Origin: Nodularia sp. NIES-3585
Lineage (GTDB): Bacteria > Cyanobacteriota > Cyanobacteriia > Cyanobacteriales > Nostocaceae
Assembly: GCF_002218065.1 (NCBI RefSeq)
Contig: NZ_BDUB01000002.1
Coordinates: forward strand, 62,001-126,000
Length of the DNA: 64,000 nt
Direction: 5' to 3'
Shown piece by piece: positions 41,252 to 50,686 of the stretch (within the stretch, counting starts at the first letter, position 1; every line of letters begins with the position of its first letter). Position numbers and translations under genes: made by a program. The notes under the pieces are model-generated. The model saw only the letters and a list, made by a program, of their open reading frames with translations, made no database searches and had not been told where the DNA came from.

Positions 41252-43894
41252 TTATTGATACTGTGCTTTGATACCTAGTGCGCTAGAAAAAGAAATTAAA
41301 GCCTGTATAGCAATCTGCTGGGTTATCGCCTTATTTTCAAGTTTAGACCACCTATTCATAGCTTTTTCTATATTAGTTAGTGGACGGTTTTCCGGTACTT
41401 TCCATAGTTGATAACGGCGTTCTTGAACTCTAATTTTTCTTTGATAAACCTCCCCTTCTTGTCCCTGAATATTAACACGCTGTTCAAGATAAATTGCAGT
41501 TAAGGCTTTCACAATTTCTTCTTGTTCTTCAGATTTAAAGTATAATAATAAATCCTGTAATTGAGCCTCAATTTGGTCAAAGTATCGGTATGTTAAATTG
41601 CAAACCGCAAAGATAACAGCATCACGTACATACGAATCATTCTCTTTTTTAAAAATTTCTTCCAAGCGTCTGAATGCTACATCAACCTGAAGAGGAGGTT
41701 TTTCATCGTACTTAATCAGTCCGTAGGTAAGCACTACAGTCTTTAATAAAGCGTCTTCTTGAGTGATTTTTTTGCTACGCTTGTCTTCAGAATGTCGGTT
41801 TTTAACAGCTTCGCTATACCAAGAATCCAGTAAATTCGGAACCTCTTGACGATTTTTGGGATAAGCATAGGCATGGGCTAAACTTTTGGCGATCGCATGA
41901 GTTAAACTTAAACCTAAGCCCAACCCAGGATACAGCATCCCTCTGTGCTTCTGTATTATTTCTTTCAACAAATTGCGTATTTTTTCTTCTTGTAAATGCA
42001 GTGGCACAACCCAAAATAGCGTGTAGTAGCCAAAGTAAAGATGAACAAAACGAAGTCTACTTTCTAATAATTCTTCGAGCCATTTATAGAAATCTTTTGA
42101 TAGTTTATTTTCTCCATAATATTCATAAATTACATCGCCGAGAGCAACAGCTATTGTTGCCCCAATATAATCTGGTAATCCTGTATCTTTATCCAAATAA
42201 TAGTCTATTTCTTCATTCTCTTCATCAGCCTGAAGTTGCTTGAAAAAATCAGCAATTTTTTTTAAAATTTTAAATATAAAAACATTATCTAATTTTTGTT
42301 CAGAATCTTTACTTTTTAATTGTATATCTTGATTTTCTTTTCCAACGTGCCAGTTATTTTCTTGTAATTCTTCTAATTTATCCTCTTTTTTCAAAGGAAT
42401 ATCATAAAACGTTTGAAGAGTCCTAAACAGTTCTTGCTGCTGTTTATTGCCAGAACTGTACCAGCGGGCAATAGCACTTGCGGACACTGCTCTTACCTTT
42501 GAATTTTCATCTGTAGCTAGTCGAAGCAAAGGTCCTTGAACTGTACTCAGCGCACTGGTAGAAACCAAGCCTATATCGCTGATTGTTTGGCTAATCACAC
42601 TGTATAGCTTTTCGCGGCGTAGTGGATCACCGTATAATTCCCATTTTCCTGAAAGGAAGTGATTTGCTTCTACAGCAGATTCTTTAACAATATCAGTTAA
42701 TACCTCTAAGGCATTTATGATTTGTCTGCGATGACTTTCCCATGCAACTTTATACAACAGTCGGCGATTTTCTAAAGATAGAATTTTAATAGATCGGATA
42801 TCAATTTTATAACTTTTGGTTTCAATAACTTTAAAGTTAGATGATGTAATTTCATATAAATCATTTTGAGAAAAATCAAAATAATTGTCTTTAAGTTCAT
42901 CTAAGTCACAGTAGTCAAGAGCAGGTAAAGACGGATCTCTTTTACGCCAAGCTTTCAAAACAACTTCCTCAAGACCTGCAAAAAGCTGGTCTTCAAAACA
43001 ACCATTAAAAAAACTGAGACCTAATGCAAGTAGCTGTTCACGAGAGGACAAAACTTGATAGTACAAATTGCGAATAAACTTCTCATCATTTTTAGCAAGT
43101 CTAATAAGAGCATTGATGTCTATTATTTTTTGTCCTGGCTCAGATTTATTTTTTTCTACTTCTTGATGAAAGAGTTCAACAAAGTGGATAACATTTTTAG
43201 GGGTTTTAAATTCTTGCTCAACGAATTCAAGAGATTTATTATTACTTTTCAAGCAATCAATAAATTCTTGGTATAAGTTATATTTTTTTAGTTGTTCTTG
43301 AAGTTTCTTTAATAAATCATTACTAGGATATTTCAGAATTGGGAAAATTTTTCTATCACTATTTTCTAAATGCCAGCTAGAGAAACTTCTATCGGTACTA
43401 AATAAAACCCAATGTGTTTTTAGCGATATAGCAGTTTTATGAGCCTGTTGTAAACCATAAAAGCCAATATTTTTAGGTTCAATATCAGTTAAAATAAAAA
43501 TAGTGGGAGATTTAGTATTTCGGAGTTCAAGTTCTATATCAACTATCTGTAAACTTGAACTACGTTTCCACTGCTTTACAGATACGCCAGAAGTGACAAG
43601 CTTTTTGACAAGGAGAAAAGCAAGTTGCAAAGCAAGTTCATTTTTATCAACTCCTGCATCACCGCCTAATACCAAAAGCCTTTCTGTTTCCAATATACTA
43701 AGAAGGTCTGTTTTAATATCTGTTGGCTTGCTCAACTGAAAATTTAATTCTTCAAGATTGATTTCAACAAAATTATCTTGAGTTTTCCCATAATAGTAGT
43801 AATCACCTTGAATATAATGTCCTTGAATATACTCGTTGTAATTACCACCACTGGTATTAATATTGCTCTGCTTAGGCTGATTACTTTGAGTCAT
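41252..43894 (-). CDS. STAND-like NTPase with Asn/Gly-rich N-terminal motif
   Basis: An 880-residue protein. Residues ~8-35 are NINTSGGNYNEYIQGHYIQG followed by DYYYYG, the same motif as in the proteins at 33412 and 43964. A NTPase-like region follows, with a P-loop-like but degenerate GGDAGVDKNELALQLA (Lys kept, the preceding Gly and following Ser/Thr lost) and a Walker B-like SPTIFILTDIE. The C-terminal ~500 residues are helical, with HEAT-like pieces (SKVRAVSASAIARWYSSGNK). The arrangement is that of signalling STAND proteins in which the motif recruits or nucleates a partner. NTP hydrolysis is doubtful. It lies 69 bp from the adaptor gene upstream. Confidence 0.75.
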   Translation of the reverse strand: MTQSNQPKQSNINTSGGNYNEYIQGHYIQGDYYYYGKTQDNFVEINLEELNFQLSKPTDIKTDLLSILETERLLVLGGDAGVDKNELALQLAFLLVKKLVTSGVSVKQWKRSSSLQIVDIELELRNTKSPTIFILTDIEPKNIGFYGLQQAHKTAISLKTHWVLFSTDRSFSSWHLENSDRKIFPILKYPSNDLLKKLQEQLKKYNLYQEFIDCLKSNNKSLEFVEQEFKTPKNVIHFVELFHQEVEKNKSEPGQKIIDINALIRLAKNDEKFIRNLYYQVLSSREQLLALGLSFFNGCFEDQLFAGLEEVVLKAWRKRDPSLPALDYCDLDELKDNYFDFSQNDLYEITSSNFKVIETKSYKIDIRSIKILSLENRRLLYKVAWESHRRQIINALEVLTDIVKESAVEANHFLSGKWELYGDPLRREKLYSVISQTISDIGLVSTSALSTVQGPLLRLATDENSKVRAVSASAIARWYSSGNKQQQELFRTLQTFYDIPLKKEDKLEELQENNWHVGKENQDIQLKSKDSEQKLDNVFIFKILKKIADFFKQLQADEENEEIDYYLDKDTGLPDYIGATIAVALGDVIYEYYGENKLSKDFYKWLEELLESRLRFVHLYFGYYTLFWVVPLHLQEEKIRNLLKEIIQKHRGMLYPGLGLGLSLTHAIAKSLAHAYAYPKNRQEVPNLLDSWYSEAVKNRHSEDKRSKKITQEDALLKTVVLTYGLIKYDEKPPLQVDVAFRRLEEIFKKENDSYVRDAVIFAVCNLTYRYFDQIEAQLQDLLLYFKSEEQEEIVKALTAIYLEQRVNIQGQEGEVYQRKIRVQERRYQLWKVPENRPLTNIEKAMNRWSKLENKAITQQIAIQALISFSSALGIKAQYQ

Positions 43895-43963
43895 TTTTTT
43901 TACCGAATATATTTTTTGAGATTGCGGTCAGATAATCCTGTAATCTATAGATGAGATGCAACA

Positions 43964-44332
43964 TCATGCTTGAGTTTCCTTAGTCTTTTGCCAATCTTCT
44001 AACGCACAAATTACAAAGCTAGCTGAGGGGTGGTTAAGGAATTGCTCGAATGCAGAGATACCACCTGCTTTTAATGCGCTAAGTATTCGAGCGGACAAAG
44101 TTGGGTTACTGTCGATTTGAGTGATGGTTTCTGTAGCAATCGCCATTTTTCCTGCCGTAGTTGCAGTAGAGTATGACTGCTCTAACTGTACTAGTAGGTT
44201 TTGAATCTCCGCAACAGCTTCAGCAAAGGTTTGCCTTTCCCCAGCACTGTAATAATTACCTTGAACATAGTTGCCTTGAATGCGCTCATTATAGTTGCCA
44301 CCACCTGTGTTGATATTGCGATCTCCTGCCAT
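43964..44332 (-). CDS. Adaptor-like small protein with Asn/Gly-rich motif (122 aa)
   Basis: A 122-residue protein. The first ~28 residues, MAGDRNINTGGGNYNERIQG then NYVQGNYYSAG, carry the shared Asn/Gly/Gln-rich motif. The remaining ~90 residues are a helical domain (FAEAVAEIQNLLVQLEQSYS; TITQIDSNPTLSARILSALK; GGISAFEQFLNHPSASFVIC) that I have seen as a small stand-alone or effector-associated domain in cyanobacterial proteins. A good RBS (AAGGAG) precedes the ATG. It heads the run NTPase-SH3-VanY and may link the NTPase to other motif proteins. Confidence 0.78.
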   Translation of the reverse strand: MAGDRNINTGGGNYNERIQGNYVQGNYYSAGERQTFAEAVAEIQNLLVQLEQSYSTATTAGKMAIATETITQIDSNPTLSARILSALKAGGISAFEQFLNHPSASFVICALEDWQKTKETQA

Positions 44333-44614
44333 TTTCGTATCTCCTTGATTACGGAAGTATTAAATATATATTAAATTAATACTATTTAAACCGATTATTT
44401 CCCAATAAATACCATAAAGGTGCGACAGTAAACGAAAGTGCCAAATCGTGTAATTGGGATCATTTTTCATCTCGCCAAAACTCGCCACTGTTTCATACCG
44501 AACATAGCTTTTTTACTCCAATGTAGCAAAATCTCAACCCCTTGCCGGATAGTGGTTTTCAGACCATCTTGCAGGAAATTACTTGGATCTCGACTCTATG
44601 CCAAATTGTCATTA

Positions 44615-45016
44615 CTACTTTCGTTCGCAGCCTATTCCGTCCCGGTCGCGGTCAAATTTGTGAAGGTCAGGAGGTAGAACTCTAAAATTTCTGTGTGGTA
44701 TGTCCGAACAGTTTAGATTTGGTGGGTAGGGTGGAATACAGACATCAGGATAAGACAGGTCACATTGTGTCTGTGCGGGCTGCGTTTGTGTTGACCGTTG
44801 CATAGTAGCACCCGAACGTCTAAACTCCCAAGGCATGATGGGATTGGTTTGGTTCCAGAAACCTAATTTTTTACTTCTCGCCTCAGCCTCAGCCTGGAGA
44901 AATTGGTCTTTAGTTTCAGCGCATCCTTGCAAAAATTGGCGATAGACTACGGACTGTCCTTCCCGAACCATTGTAAGGTTAATTGAGCGATCGCCCACAT
45001 AAATTTCACCGACCAA
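44615..45016 (-). pseudogene. SNase-like nuclease C-terminal part with Excalibur domain
   Basis: A 133-residue frame from a TTG reads VGEIYVGDRSINLTMVREGQ then SVVYRQFLQGC, the last third of a thermonuclease (SNase-like) domain, followed by a spacer and an Excalibur calcium-binding domain (CDLSYPDVCIPPYPPNLNCS; HKFDRDRDGIGCE). The N-terminal part with the catalytic Arg and Glu residues is absent upstream, so the gene looks 5'-truncated and probably inactive as a nuclease. Confidence 0.7.
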
Positions 45017-45134
45017 TCTTTGAAATCTGTTTGTTAGTAAAACAAAAAATTATTGTATGGAATATTTTCTAGCTAATGCCTAAATCGAGCTACAATAAAG
45101 GTTTTTTTGTAATTTTAATCAATGGTAAGTTTTA

Positions 45135-45221
45135 CGGATTGTGATCAAGAAGCTGGTGGCGAAGTGTCCGCAGTGGGGGTTGGTGGCGGCGGATGGGTTG
45201 CTAGTGAAGTTGAAAAATTAG
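45135..45221 (+). pseudogene. Fragment related to the gene at 29143
   Basis: Reads RIVIKKLVAKCPQWGLVAAD then GLLVKLKN and a stop, matching the C-terminal domain of the protein at 29143 (QIVIKKIVTKFPQWGIACVN). An in-frame stop lies just upstream, so only this piece remains. Confidence 0.65.
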
Positions 45222-45264
45222 CAAGGCAGTTATCTAATAATGCAAGCAATCTCTAAAGTGTGAC

Positions 45265-47025
45265 TTACTCATCTAAAAAGTAACTTTCATTCATTTCTGG
45301 ATTTGGGCTAAAGTCTGGATAATCTATCTGTATCGCCATAGGACCTACTCGCTCTCCTGTTGCTTGAACTTCTCGCTTCAAGCTATTAATTGTGTTACAC
45401 ATTTCTGGTTGCAAATAAAATTGATGCTTGGATAAAAAATCTATCACTTTGTTAAATTTTTTCCAGTCCAAATTTTTATCGTCTTTTAGTTTTCTTAATT
45501 GCTCTATCGCTTCCATGATTGATGAACGCGGAATCTGAGGCATGAGATTAGGAACAAAATCAATTGAGCCATCCTCAGATACCACAATAGCTATACAAGG
45601 ATACTGACTTGTTTCTACATATCTAATCGCAGAGTTATATCTTGCTCCTCTTGCAGATGAACCCTTATCAGAAGCCAACCCATCCAGAATTACACCAACT
45701 GCATAACAGTTAGAAGTTGAATCGATAAGTACAGCTCCATCGATAGCTGTTATCACTTTCATAATTTGAGTTGTGATTTCTACAGGTTTGATAACTGTAG
45801 CCTGATTTTTCAGGCGATTTGACTCTTCTTTAGCCCCAGAGGATACAACAACCATCGTACCGTGCTTTTGCTTGGTTGCTTCTAAAACCAAGTCCCACAA
45901 TCTTGAAACTTCTTTAGGTGTAATTTCAGGAAAAATTCTTTTAACATCTGTTTCAAACTTATGCTTGTTAATACTCTCTGTAGGCAATTCTGGCTGACGA
46001 TAAGCTACTCGCATCATTACATGGTTAGCGTGTAGGAGTTCCCAGGTATAGTGCTTAGTAAAGTTTACTAAAAATAAATCTTCCGCACGTTGTTCGTAAG
46101 ACCCTTTGATATTTCCTAGCCCATAAATATAATCAGAGTCACTAAGCAGACAAATTTCATCAGTAGTCATCTCAAGAAGTTTTCTGACTGCGCGATAATT
46201 CTGAAGTTTAACTGGGGTTAATAAAGTGAGAGTAGTTTCGAGATTGGGATGTCCCCTTTTTGAAAGCCACATTCTTCCAATGCCTTCAGCACCTTCGTAA
46301 TTTAATGAAGAAATTGTATTGCAAGCCTCAAACAGCCTATGCCAATTACCAAAATTACCACATGCAGCAAGAGGTGTGTACATCAATTTTTTGCCTGCTG
46401 CAAAAATGATCTCATCAGAGTCACGCTCAAAGATATTCCTTAAACCAGAACCTGGATCTGGTTTTCCTAGAGCTTTAGCACAATGCTCAAAATACACCTC
46501 AACAGTTGCATCTAGTAAGGAAGTATTGATAGTAAATATGTTGAATTTAGTTTTGATAAGAGAATATTGAGCAAGATATGTATCTCGATTGAACTGAAGA
46601 ACAACAATAACCCAGTACTGCTCTACTAATACTGGATATGAGCAAAAAGAAATTATGTTGCGATATTCACATCCACCATCAACAATATGATGTACCGCAG
46701 TTTTTAAAGCATTCAGCTTGAGATGCTTTTCATAATTATTTTGAGCGTTCGGATCTCCATGAAGTACATCTCTTTCTAGATCGATTGCCTCAAAGTGTTG
46801 CGCCAGCTTTTTTACCTCTGCAAATTCACTAGGCTTATAACCACAGTCTTCAGGTTCCATACAAATGAGATGGCAATCATCTTGTATTTCATTCAAAACA
46901 CCAACGAGAAACACATTAGGTTCAAGGTCGCTGGCTAATTTTGAAAAAATATTTTTAGCTTCTGTTTGAGCAGAACTCTGAAAATAATGCTGATAGCCCC
47001 ACATGAAGAGTTCAATGGTTTCCAT
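45265..47025 (-). CDS. Diadenylate-cyclase (DisA_N) domain protein
   Basis: A 586-residue protein. Residues ~415-510 contain AIDGAVLIDSTSNCYAVGVI and SSARGARYNSAIRYVETSQY then CIAIVVSEDGSIDFVPNL, matching the DGA and R-H-R regions of diadenylate cyclase domains, except that the second motif is ARYNSA rather than RHR. The first ~400 residues are an unrecognised, probably sensory, domain. Enzymes of this class make c-di-AMP from ATP; activity here is uncertain because of the changed motif. It is adjacent to, and transcribed away from, a CBASS operon, with a decayed gene between. Confidence 0.8.
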   Translation of the reverse strand: METIELFMWGYQHYFQSSAQTEAKNIFSKLASDLEPNVFLVGVLNEIQDDCHLICMEPEDCGYKPSEFAEVKKLAQHFEAIDLERDVLHGDPNAQNNYEKHLKLNALKTAVHHIVDGGCEYRNIISFCSYPVLVEQYWVIVVLQFNRDTYLAQYSLIKTKFNIFTINTSLLDATVEVYFEHCAKALGKPDPGSGLRNIFERDSDEIIFAAGKKLMYTPLAACGNFGNWHRLFEACNTISSLNYEGAEGIGRMWLSKRGHPNLETTLTLLTPVKLQNYRAVRKLLEMTTDEICLLSDSDYIYGLGNIKGSYEQRAEDLFLVNFTKHYTWELLHANHVMMRVAYRQPELPTESINKHKFETDVKRIFPEITPKEVSRLWDLVLEATKQKHGTMVVVSSGAKEESNRLKNQATVIKPVEITTQIMKVITAIDGAVLIDSTSNCYAVGVILDGLASDKGSSARGARYNSAIRYVETSQYPCIAIVVSEDGSIDFVPNLMPQIPRSSIMEAIEQLRKLKDDKNLDWKKFNKVIDFLSKHQFYLQPEMCNTINSLKREVQATGERVGPMAIQIDYPDFSPNPEMNESYFLDE

Positions 47026-47113
47026 AGCTTTCGGAGATTTCTCCTAATTTTTGATTCGCAATACAGAACCAAGTTTAGCTTACAAATCAACGATTGCAAT
47101 AATGCGCTAAGAT

Positions 47114-47605
47114 ATGGTGATCGCTTCTCATGAAGACACTTTTTCTGCCGAGCCTGCTGTGTCAAATTTTTATGATGAAAACTCTGTTGATGATTACGCC
47201 GAGCCTGTGGAAAAATCCATTCAGCCCAGTCAACAGGAGGTTCAGGTTCAGGAAGTATTGTAGCAGTTACGGGAGATTTATTGTACCCCTCAGTTTCGGC
47301 TAAACGCAGAGATTCAGCGCACAGTCAAGCGGTACTGGGAAAATGTACCTGGGGCGATCGCTTACTTGAAGGAGGCGTTACGGAATTGGAAAGGGGTCAA
47401 GTCACCGAAGGCTGTGTTTGTGGCTGCTTGCAAGGAGGGGAGGAAACCAGAGTCAGCACAGATTCAATCTGCTGTGAAATAATGGTTTGAGTGGGCGAGG
47501 CAGAAGCGAATTGTGATTGCGATGTCGGGTGAGGTTGTGTACACACCGGATGGTGAGGCTGTGGCGTTGGCGGAGATGATGCGGCGGTGTCCGGTGCAGG
47601 GGTAG
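47114..47605 (+). pseudogene. Plasmid-type gene with two in-frame stops
   Basis: One continuous frame from ATG 47114 to TAG 47603-47605 is broken only by TAG at 47261 and TAA at 47480. It reads MVIASHEDTFSAEPAVSNFY ..., then QLREIYCTPQFRLNAEIQRT VKRYWENVPGAIAYLKEALR and WFEWARQKRIVIAMSGEVVY TPDGEAVALAEMM. The Trp-rich, charged middle looks like a genuine protein. The family is unknown to me. Confidence 0.72.
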
Positions 47606-47881
47606 GTTTTTACTAAAGCTTGAAAGAGTAAGAAATTTGAAATAAAAGTATTTTCACGAAAATCCAGAATTGGAGTGCGATTAAAATTCAGTATTCACAC
47701 TGATGCAGGTTTGGATTCTTTTTTAGTACTTTTGTACTGTTAAGTTCTTTAGCTATCTAAAGCAAACTAGCTAGCATCAAAAAGCGCTGTAGCTATTTAA
47801 GAATAGTCATCAAGTAATTAAGATGCTAAGTTGCTAGTGTTTACTTAATTTTACGTACAACTTATGAGTGTAAGGACATAA
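47606..47881 (+). promoter_or_regulatory. CBASS upstream region
   Basis: A 276-bp AT-rich region before the CD-NTase gene. It contains AGTACTTTTGTACT (about 47728-47741, 5-bp arms) and a repeat-like stretch CTAGCTAGC. No promoter can be fixed by eye. A weak RBS (GTAAGGA) precedes the ATG at 47882. Confidence 0.4.
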
Positions 47882-48943
47882 ATGGCAAATGTACAATACC
47901 AAATGATTAAATTTCATGAAGCGATCAAACTTAAACACTTTGATGAAAACGCTGTACTTCGTGAAAAACGCAATCGCATCCTTGAGCGTCTAGATCAAGG
48001 ATTAGATAAAATTTTCCGTGTATGTAACCTCAAACCACCAAAGTATGAAACTTTTGACCAGGGTAGCTATACAATGGGTACTGGTAATAAACCGATTGAT
48101 GGTCACTTTGATATTGACACAGGCGTAGTATTCAGGATTTGCAAAGATGACTATCTAGATCCAGTAAAAGTTAAGGAATGGGTATATGATGCTTTGCACA
48201 AACATACAAACTTGGTTGAAATAAGACGACCTTGCGTTACTGTATTTTACCAGCAGGCTGGCGACCCCATCTATCACGTTGATTTGGCGATTTACTCTCA
48301 CCCAGACTGTAACCCAGATGGCAAAATGTACTTAGCCAAGGGTAAGTTAAATTCTGCTGCGGAATACAGATTTTGGCAAGAGTCTGACCCCCAAGCTTTA
48401 ATACAGCTAATCAAAAATCTCTTTCTAGATAGAGAAGATGATAAACAATTCCGCCGCATCATTCGTTACCTCAAGCGTTGGAAGGATGTAAAATTCTCTA
48501 GCGACGGAAATGCAGCACCGATTGGAATAGGTATTACCGTTGCAGCTTACCATTGGTTCAACCCGGTTTACACTCATGACTCGTTTACAAATATAAAAAA
48601 CTACGACGATTTAGAGGCTTTGCGATGCTTCGTCAACGTTGTGCTTACTAAATTCCAAAATGTCTATTCTAACCGCAACATAGTTCAACGGTTGATAGTG
48701 GAGTTACCGATTTCTCCTCATAACGACCTGTTTGAGAAAATGACTGATAATCAAATGGCAGATTTTCAGGAGAAATTAAAATTTCTGCTAGAAGTTATTA
48801 AGGAAGCGCAACAAAAAGCAGATCCTGTAGAAGCTTGCAAAATTCTCCACAAACAATTTGGAGATGACTTTCCTATACCCAATCGAGAAGATACGGCACA
48901 AAAACGACCACCCGCCATTATTTCCTCTAGTGCTTCGGCTTAA
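47882..48943 (+). CDS. cdnA: CBASS CD-NTase (SMODS nucleotidyltransferase)
   Basis: A 353-residue cGAS/DncV-like nucleotidyltransferase. Active-site features are GSYTMGT (G61-S62), FDIDTGVVF (D77 and D79) and YHVDLAIY (D134), the three acidic residues that hold two metals. The C-terminal part is helical and ends in a flexible tail (REDTAQKRPPAIISSSASA) suitable for conjugation by Cap2 at its C-terminus, as in type II CBASS. It makes a cyclic oligonucleotide on phage infection. Its stop touches the start of cap2 with no gap. The product nucleotide cannot be read from sequence. Confidence 0.94.
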   Translation: MANVQYQMIKFHEAIKLKHFDENAVLREKRNRILERLDQGLDKIFRVCNLKPPKYETFDQGSYTMGTGNKPIDGHFDIDTGVVFRICKDDYLDPVKVKEWVYDALHKHTNLVEIRRPCVTVFYQQAGDPIYHVDLAIYSHPDCNPDGKMYLAKGKLNSAAEYRFWQESDPQALIQLIKNLFLDREDDKQFRRIIRYLKRWKDVKFSSDGNAAPIGIGITVAAYHWFNPVYTHDSFTNIKNYDDLEALRCFVNVVLTKFQNVYSNRNIVQRLIVELPISPHNDLFEKMTDNQMADFQEKLKFLLEVIKEAQQKADPVEACKILHKQFGDDFPIPNREDTAQKRPPAIISSSASA

Positions 48944-50686
48944 ATGCTAGATATAGAAACGCAACTTAACATTTTTGCAGAGCTAACACAGCAAGGCTAT
49001 CTCGATTCTGTACGTATATTACCTGAAAATGATTTGAATAACTTCAAAACCCACAAAATTATATGGGCAATAGAAGGACAGTTAACAATTGCGGGTAAAG
49101 GCGTAACATTGTGTGTTGGAGTTGATGATAGCTTTCCCCGTTGCTTACCTAAAGTCTTTTTGCGTCCACCGGATGCTCTTGGTTTCATTCCACACATAGA
49201 GGATGAGGGGTACATATGTTATCTAGATTCTGAGGGACTATTGTTAAATTCAGAAGACCCTTTCGGCATCATTTGTAACGCGCTCGATAAAACTGTTGAT
49301 GTTTTACAAAAAGGTGTGAGCGGCTCTAATCAATTAGATTTTACGAATGAGTTTGGTGCATATTGGCGGCGTGTCAGTTCCAAAACTCTATTTGCATTTT
49401 TGCCTGTAGATAATGTATTACGCAAAATTTTTATCTATACAAATAATAAAGATACAGAATTAATTGCAGATAAAATTAGTAACATAAAGGCATATTCTAA
49501 CACTCATAGTCAAAATTTAGATTTACTGACTAAACGTACAGCTTTATACATTCCGCTTAAAGACAGTGGCTTTGTCCTGCCACCTGACTCCAATAATCTC
49601 TGGAGTAGCCAAGATGTCAAAATGATTGTTCACAAGAACTTGTCTGAAGAAAATCGTCGGTTACTCAAATATTTAGGGAGGAAGTGGAAATCCGAAGAAC
49701 TGGTTGTCTTGGGTATACCACGTCCCCGTGGTGGAATGACGCTAATAGGTATTTTATTTTCTGGTGTTATTGGTGGTCATCCACTTTTATCTGGAAGAGT
49801 AACAAATTCATTAGTGCCAGTTGATATTCAACGTTTTGATCCTGACTATCTGCTGCACAGAGGTGGCAGTCATACTAAGTTAAGCAACTTTCGGGTTCTT
49901 CTTGTTGGATGTGGTGCGATTGGTGGTTATGTATCTCTTTCATTAGCACAGACAGGCATCATGCACCTAACGCTTGTAGATCCTGATGTTCTCAAACCAG
50001 AAAATATATATCGACACGTTTTAGGAAAGAAAGCACTTTACCAACCTAAAGTAACGGCCCTTAAGGAAGAAATTGAAACTAAGTATCCTTATTTGTCAGT
50101 CACAACGTACCAAGCGGATATTGAACAAGCTATTAAAGATAGACTAATTGATTTGTCCCACTTTGATTTAGCAATTTTCGCTCTAGGTAATCCTACAGTA
50201 GAACTATATATCAACCAATTGTTACATTCTACTCAATTAAAAAATCCTATTACAGTATTTACATGGTTAGAACCACTAGGAATTGGAGGACACGCTTTAC
50301 TTACTCGCCCTAATGAACTAGGTTGCTTACAATGCCTTTTTACTCCAGCTACTGCAATTGACACTCCCCTTTATAATAAATCTTCATTTGCCGCCTACGG
50401 TCAATCTTTTGGTAAAGATGATTTGGGTTGCGGTAGTTCATATACACCATATAGTTTTTTGGACGCGCAAAAAACGGCTGAATCTGCTGTTAGACTAGGA
50501 CTAAATGCCTTAACAGAGAGTGAACGAAGTAGCCCCATATTATCGTGGAAAGGAAATGATGATGATTTTGTCGCGGCAGGTTTTCAAGTATCTCCACGAT
50601 ATCTTCTCACTCCTGACCAATTGCACACAAGCAGGTACAATTACATCAATCCGCAGTGTTCAGTCTGTGGAGAACAACACGGATGA
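48944..50686 (+). CDS. cap2: CBASS Cap2, E2-E1 fusion
   Basis: A 580-residue ubiquitin-transfer-like enzyme. The N-terminal E2/UBC-like domain (~1-150) has the candidate cysteine C92 (DEGYICYLDSEG). The E1/ThiF domain has the nucleotide-binding GCGAIGG (G322-G328), VDPDVLKPENIYRHVLG and the second Asp region (HFDLAIFALGNP). Zinc cysteines are CLQC (~464-467) and CSVCGE at the C-terminus. Cap2 joins the CD-NTase C-terminus to cellular targets and primes it. Stop overlaps the ancestral cap3 start (see 50684). Confidence 0.93.
   Translation: MLDIETQLNIFAELTQQGYLDSVRILPENDLNNFKTHKIIWAIEGQLTIAGKGVTLCVGVDDSFPRCLPKVFLRPPDALGFIPHIEDEGYICYLDSEGLLLNSEDPFGIICNALDKTVDVLQKGVSGSNQLDFTNEFGAYWRRVSSKTLFAFLPVDNVLRKIFIYTNNKDTELIADKISNIKAYSNTHSQNLDLLTKRTALYIPLKDSGFVLPPDSNNLWSSQDVKMIVHKNLSEENRRLLKYLGRKWKSEELVVLGIPRPRGGMTLIGILFSGVIGGHPLLSGRVTNSLVPVDIQRFDPDYLLHRGGSHTKLSNFRVLLVGCGAIGGYVSLSLAQTGIMHLTLVDPDVLKPENIYRHVLGKKALYQPKVTALKEEIETKYPYLSVTTYQADIEQAIKDRLIDLSHFDLAIFALGNPTVELYINQLLHSTQLKNPITVFTWLEPLGIGGHALLTRPNELGCLQCLFTPATAIDTPLYNKSSFAAYGQSFGKDDLGCGSSYTPYSFLDAQKTAESAVRLGLNALTESERSSPILSWKGNDDDFVAAGFQVSPRYLLTPDQLHTSRYNYINPQCSVCGEQHG

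Noticed and set aside
47281-47490. 69-aa frame MYPSVSAKRRDSAHSQ
   Set aside because: It is a different frame over the pseudogene 47114-47605, whose main frame reads far more like protein.
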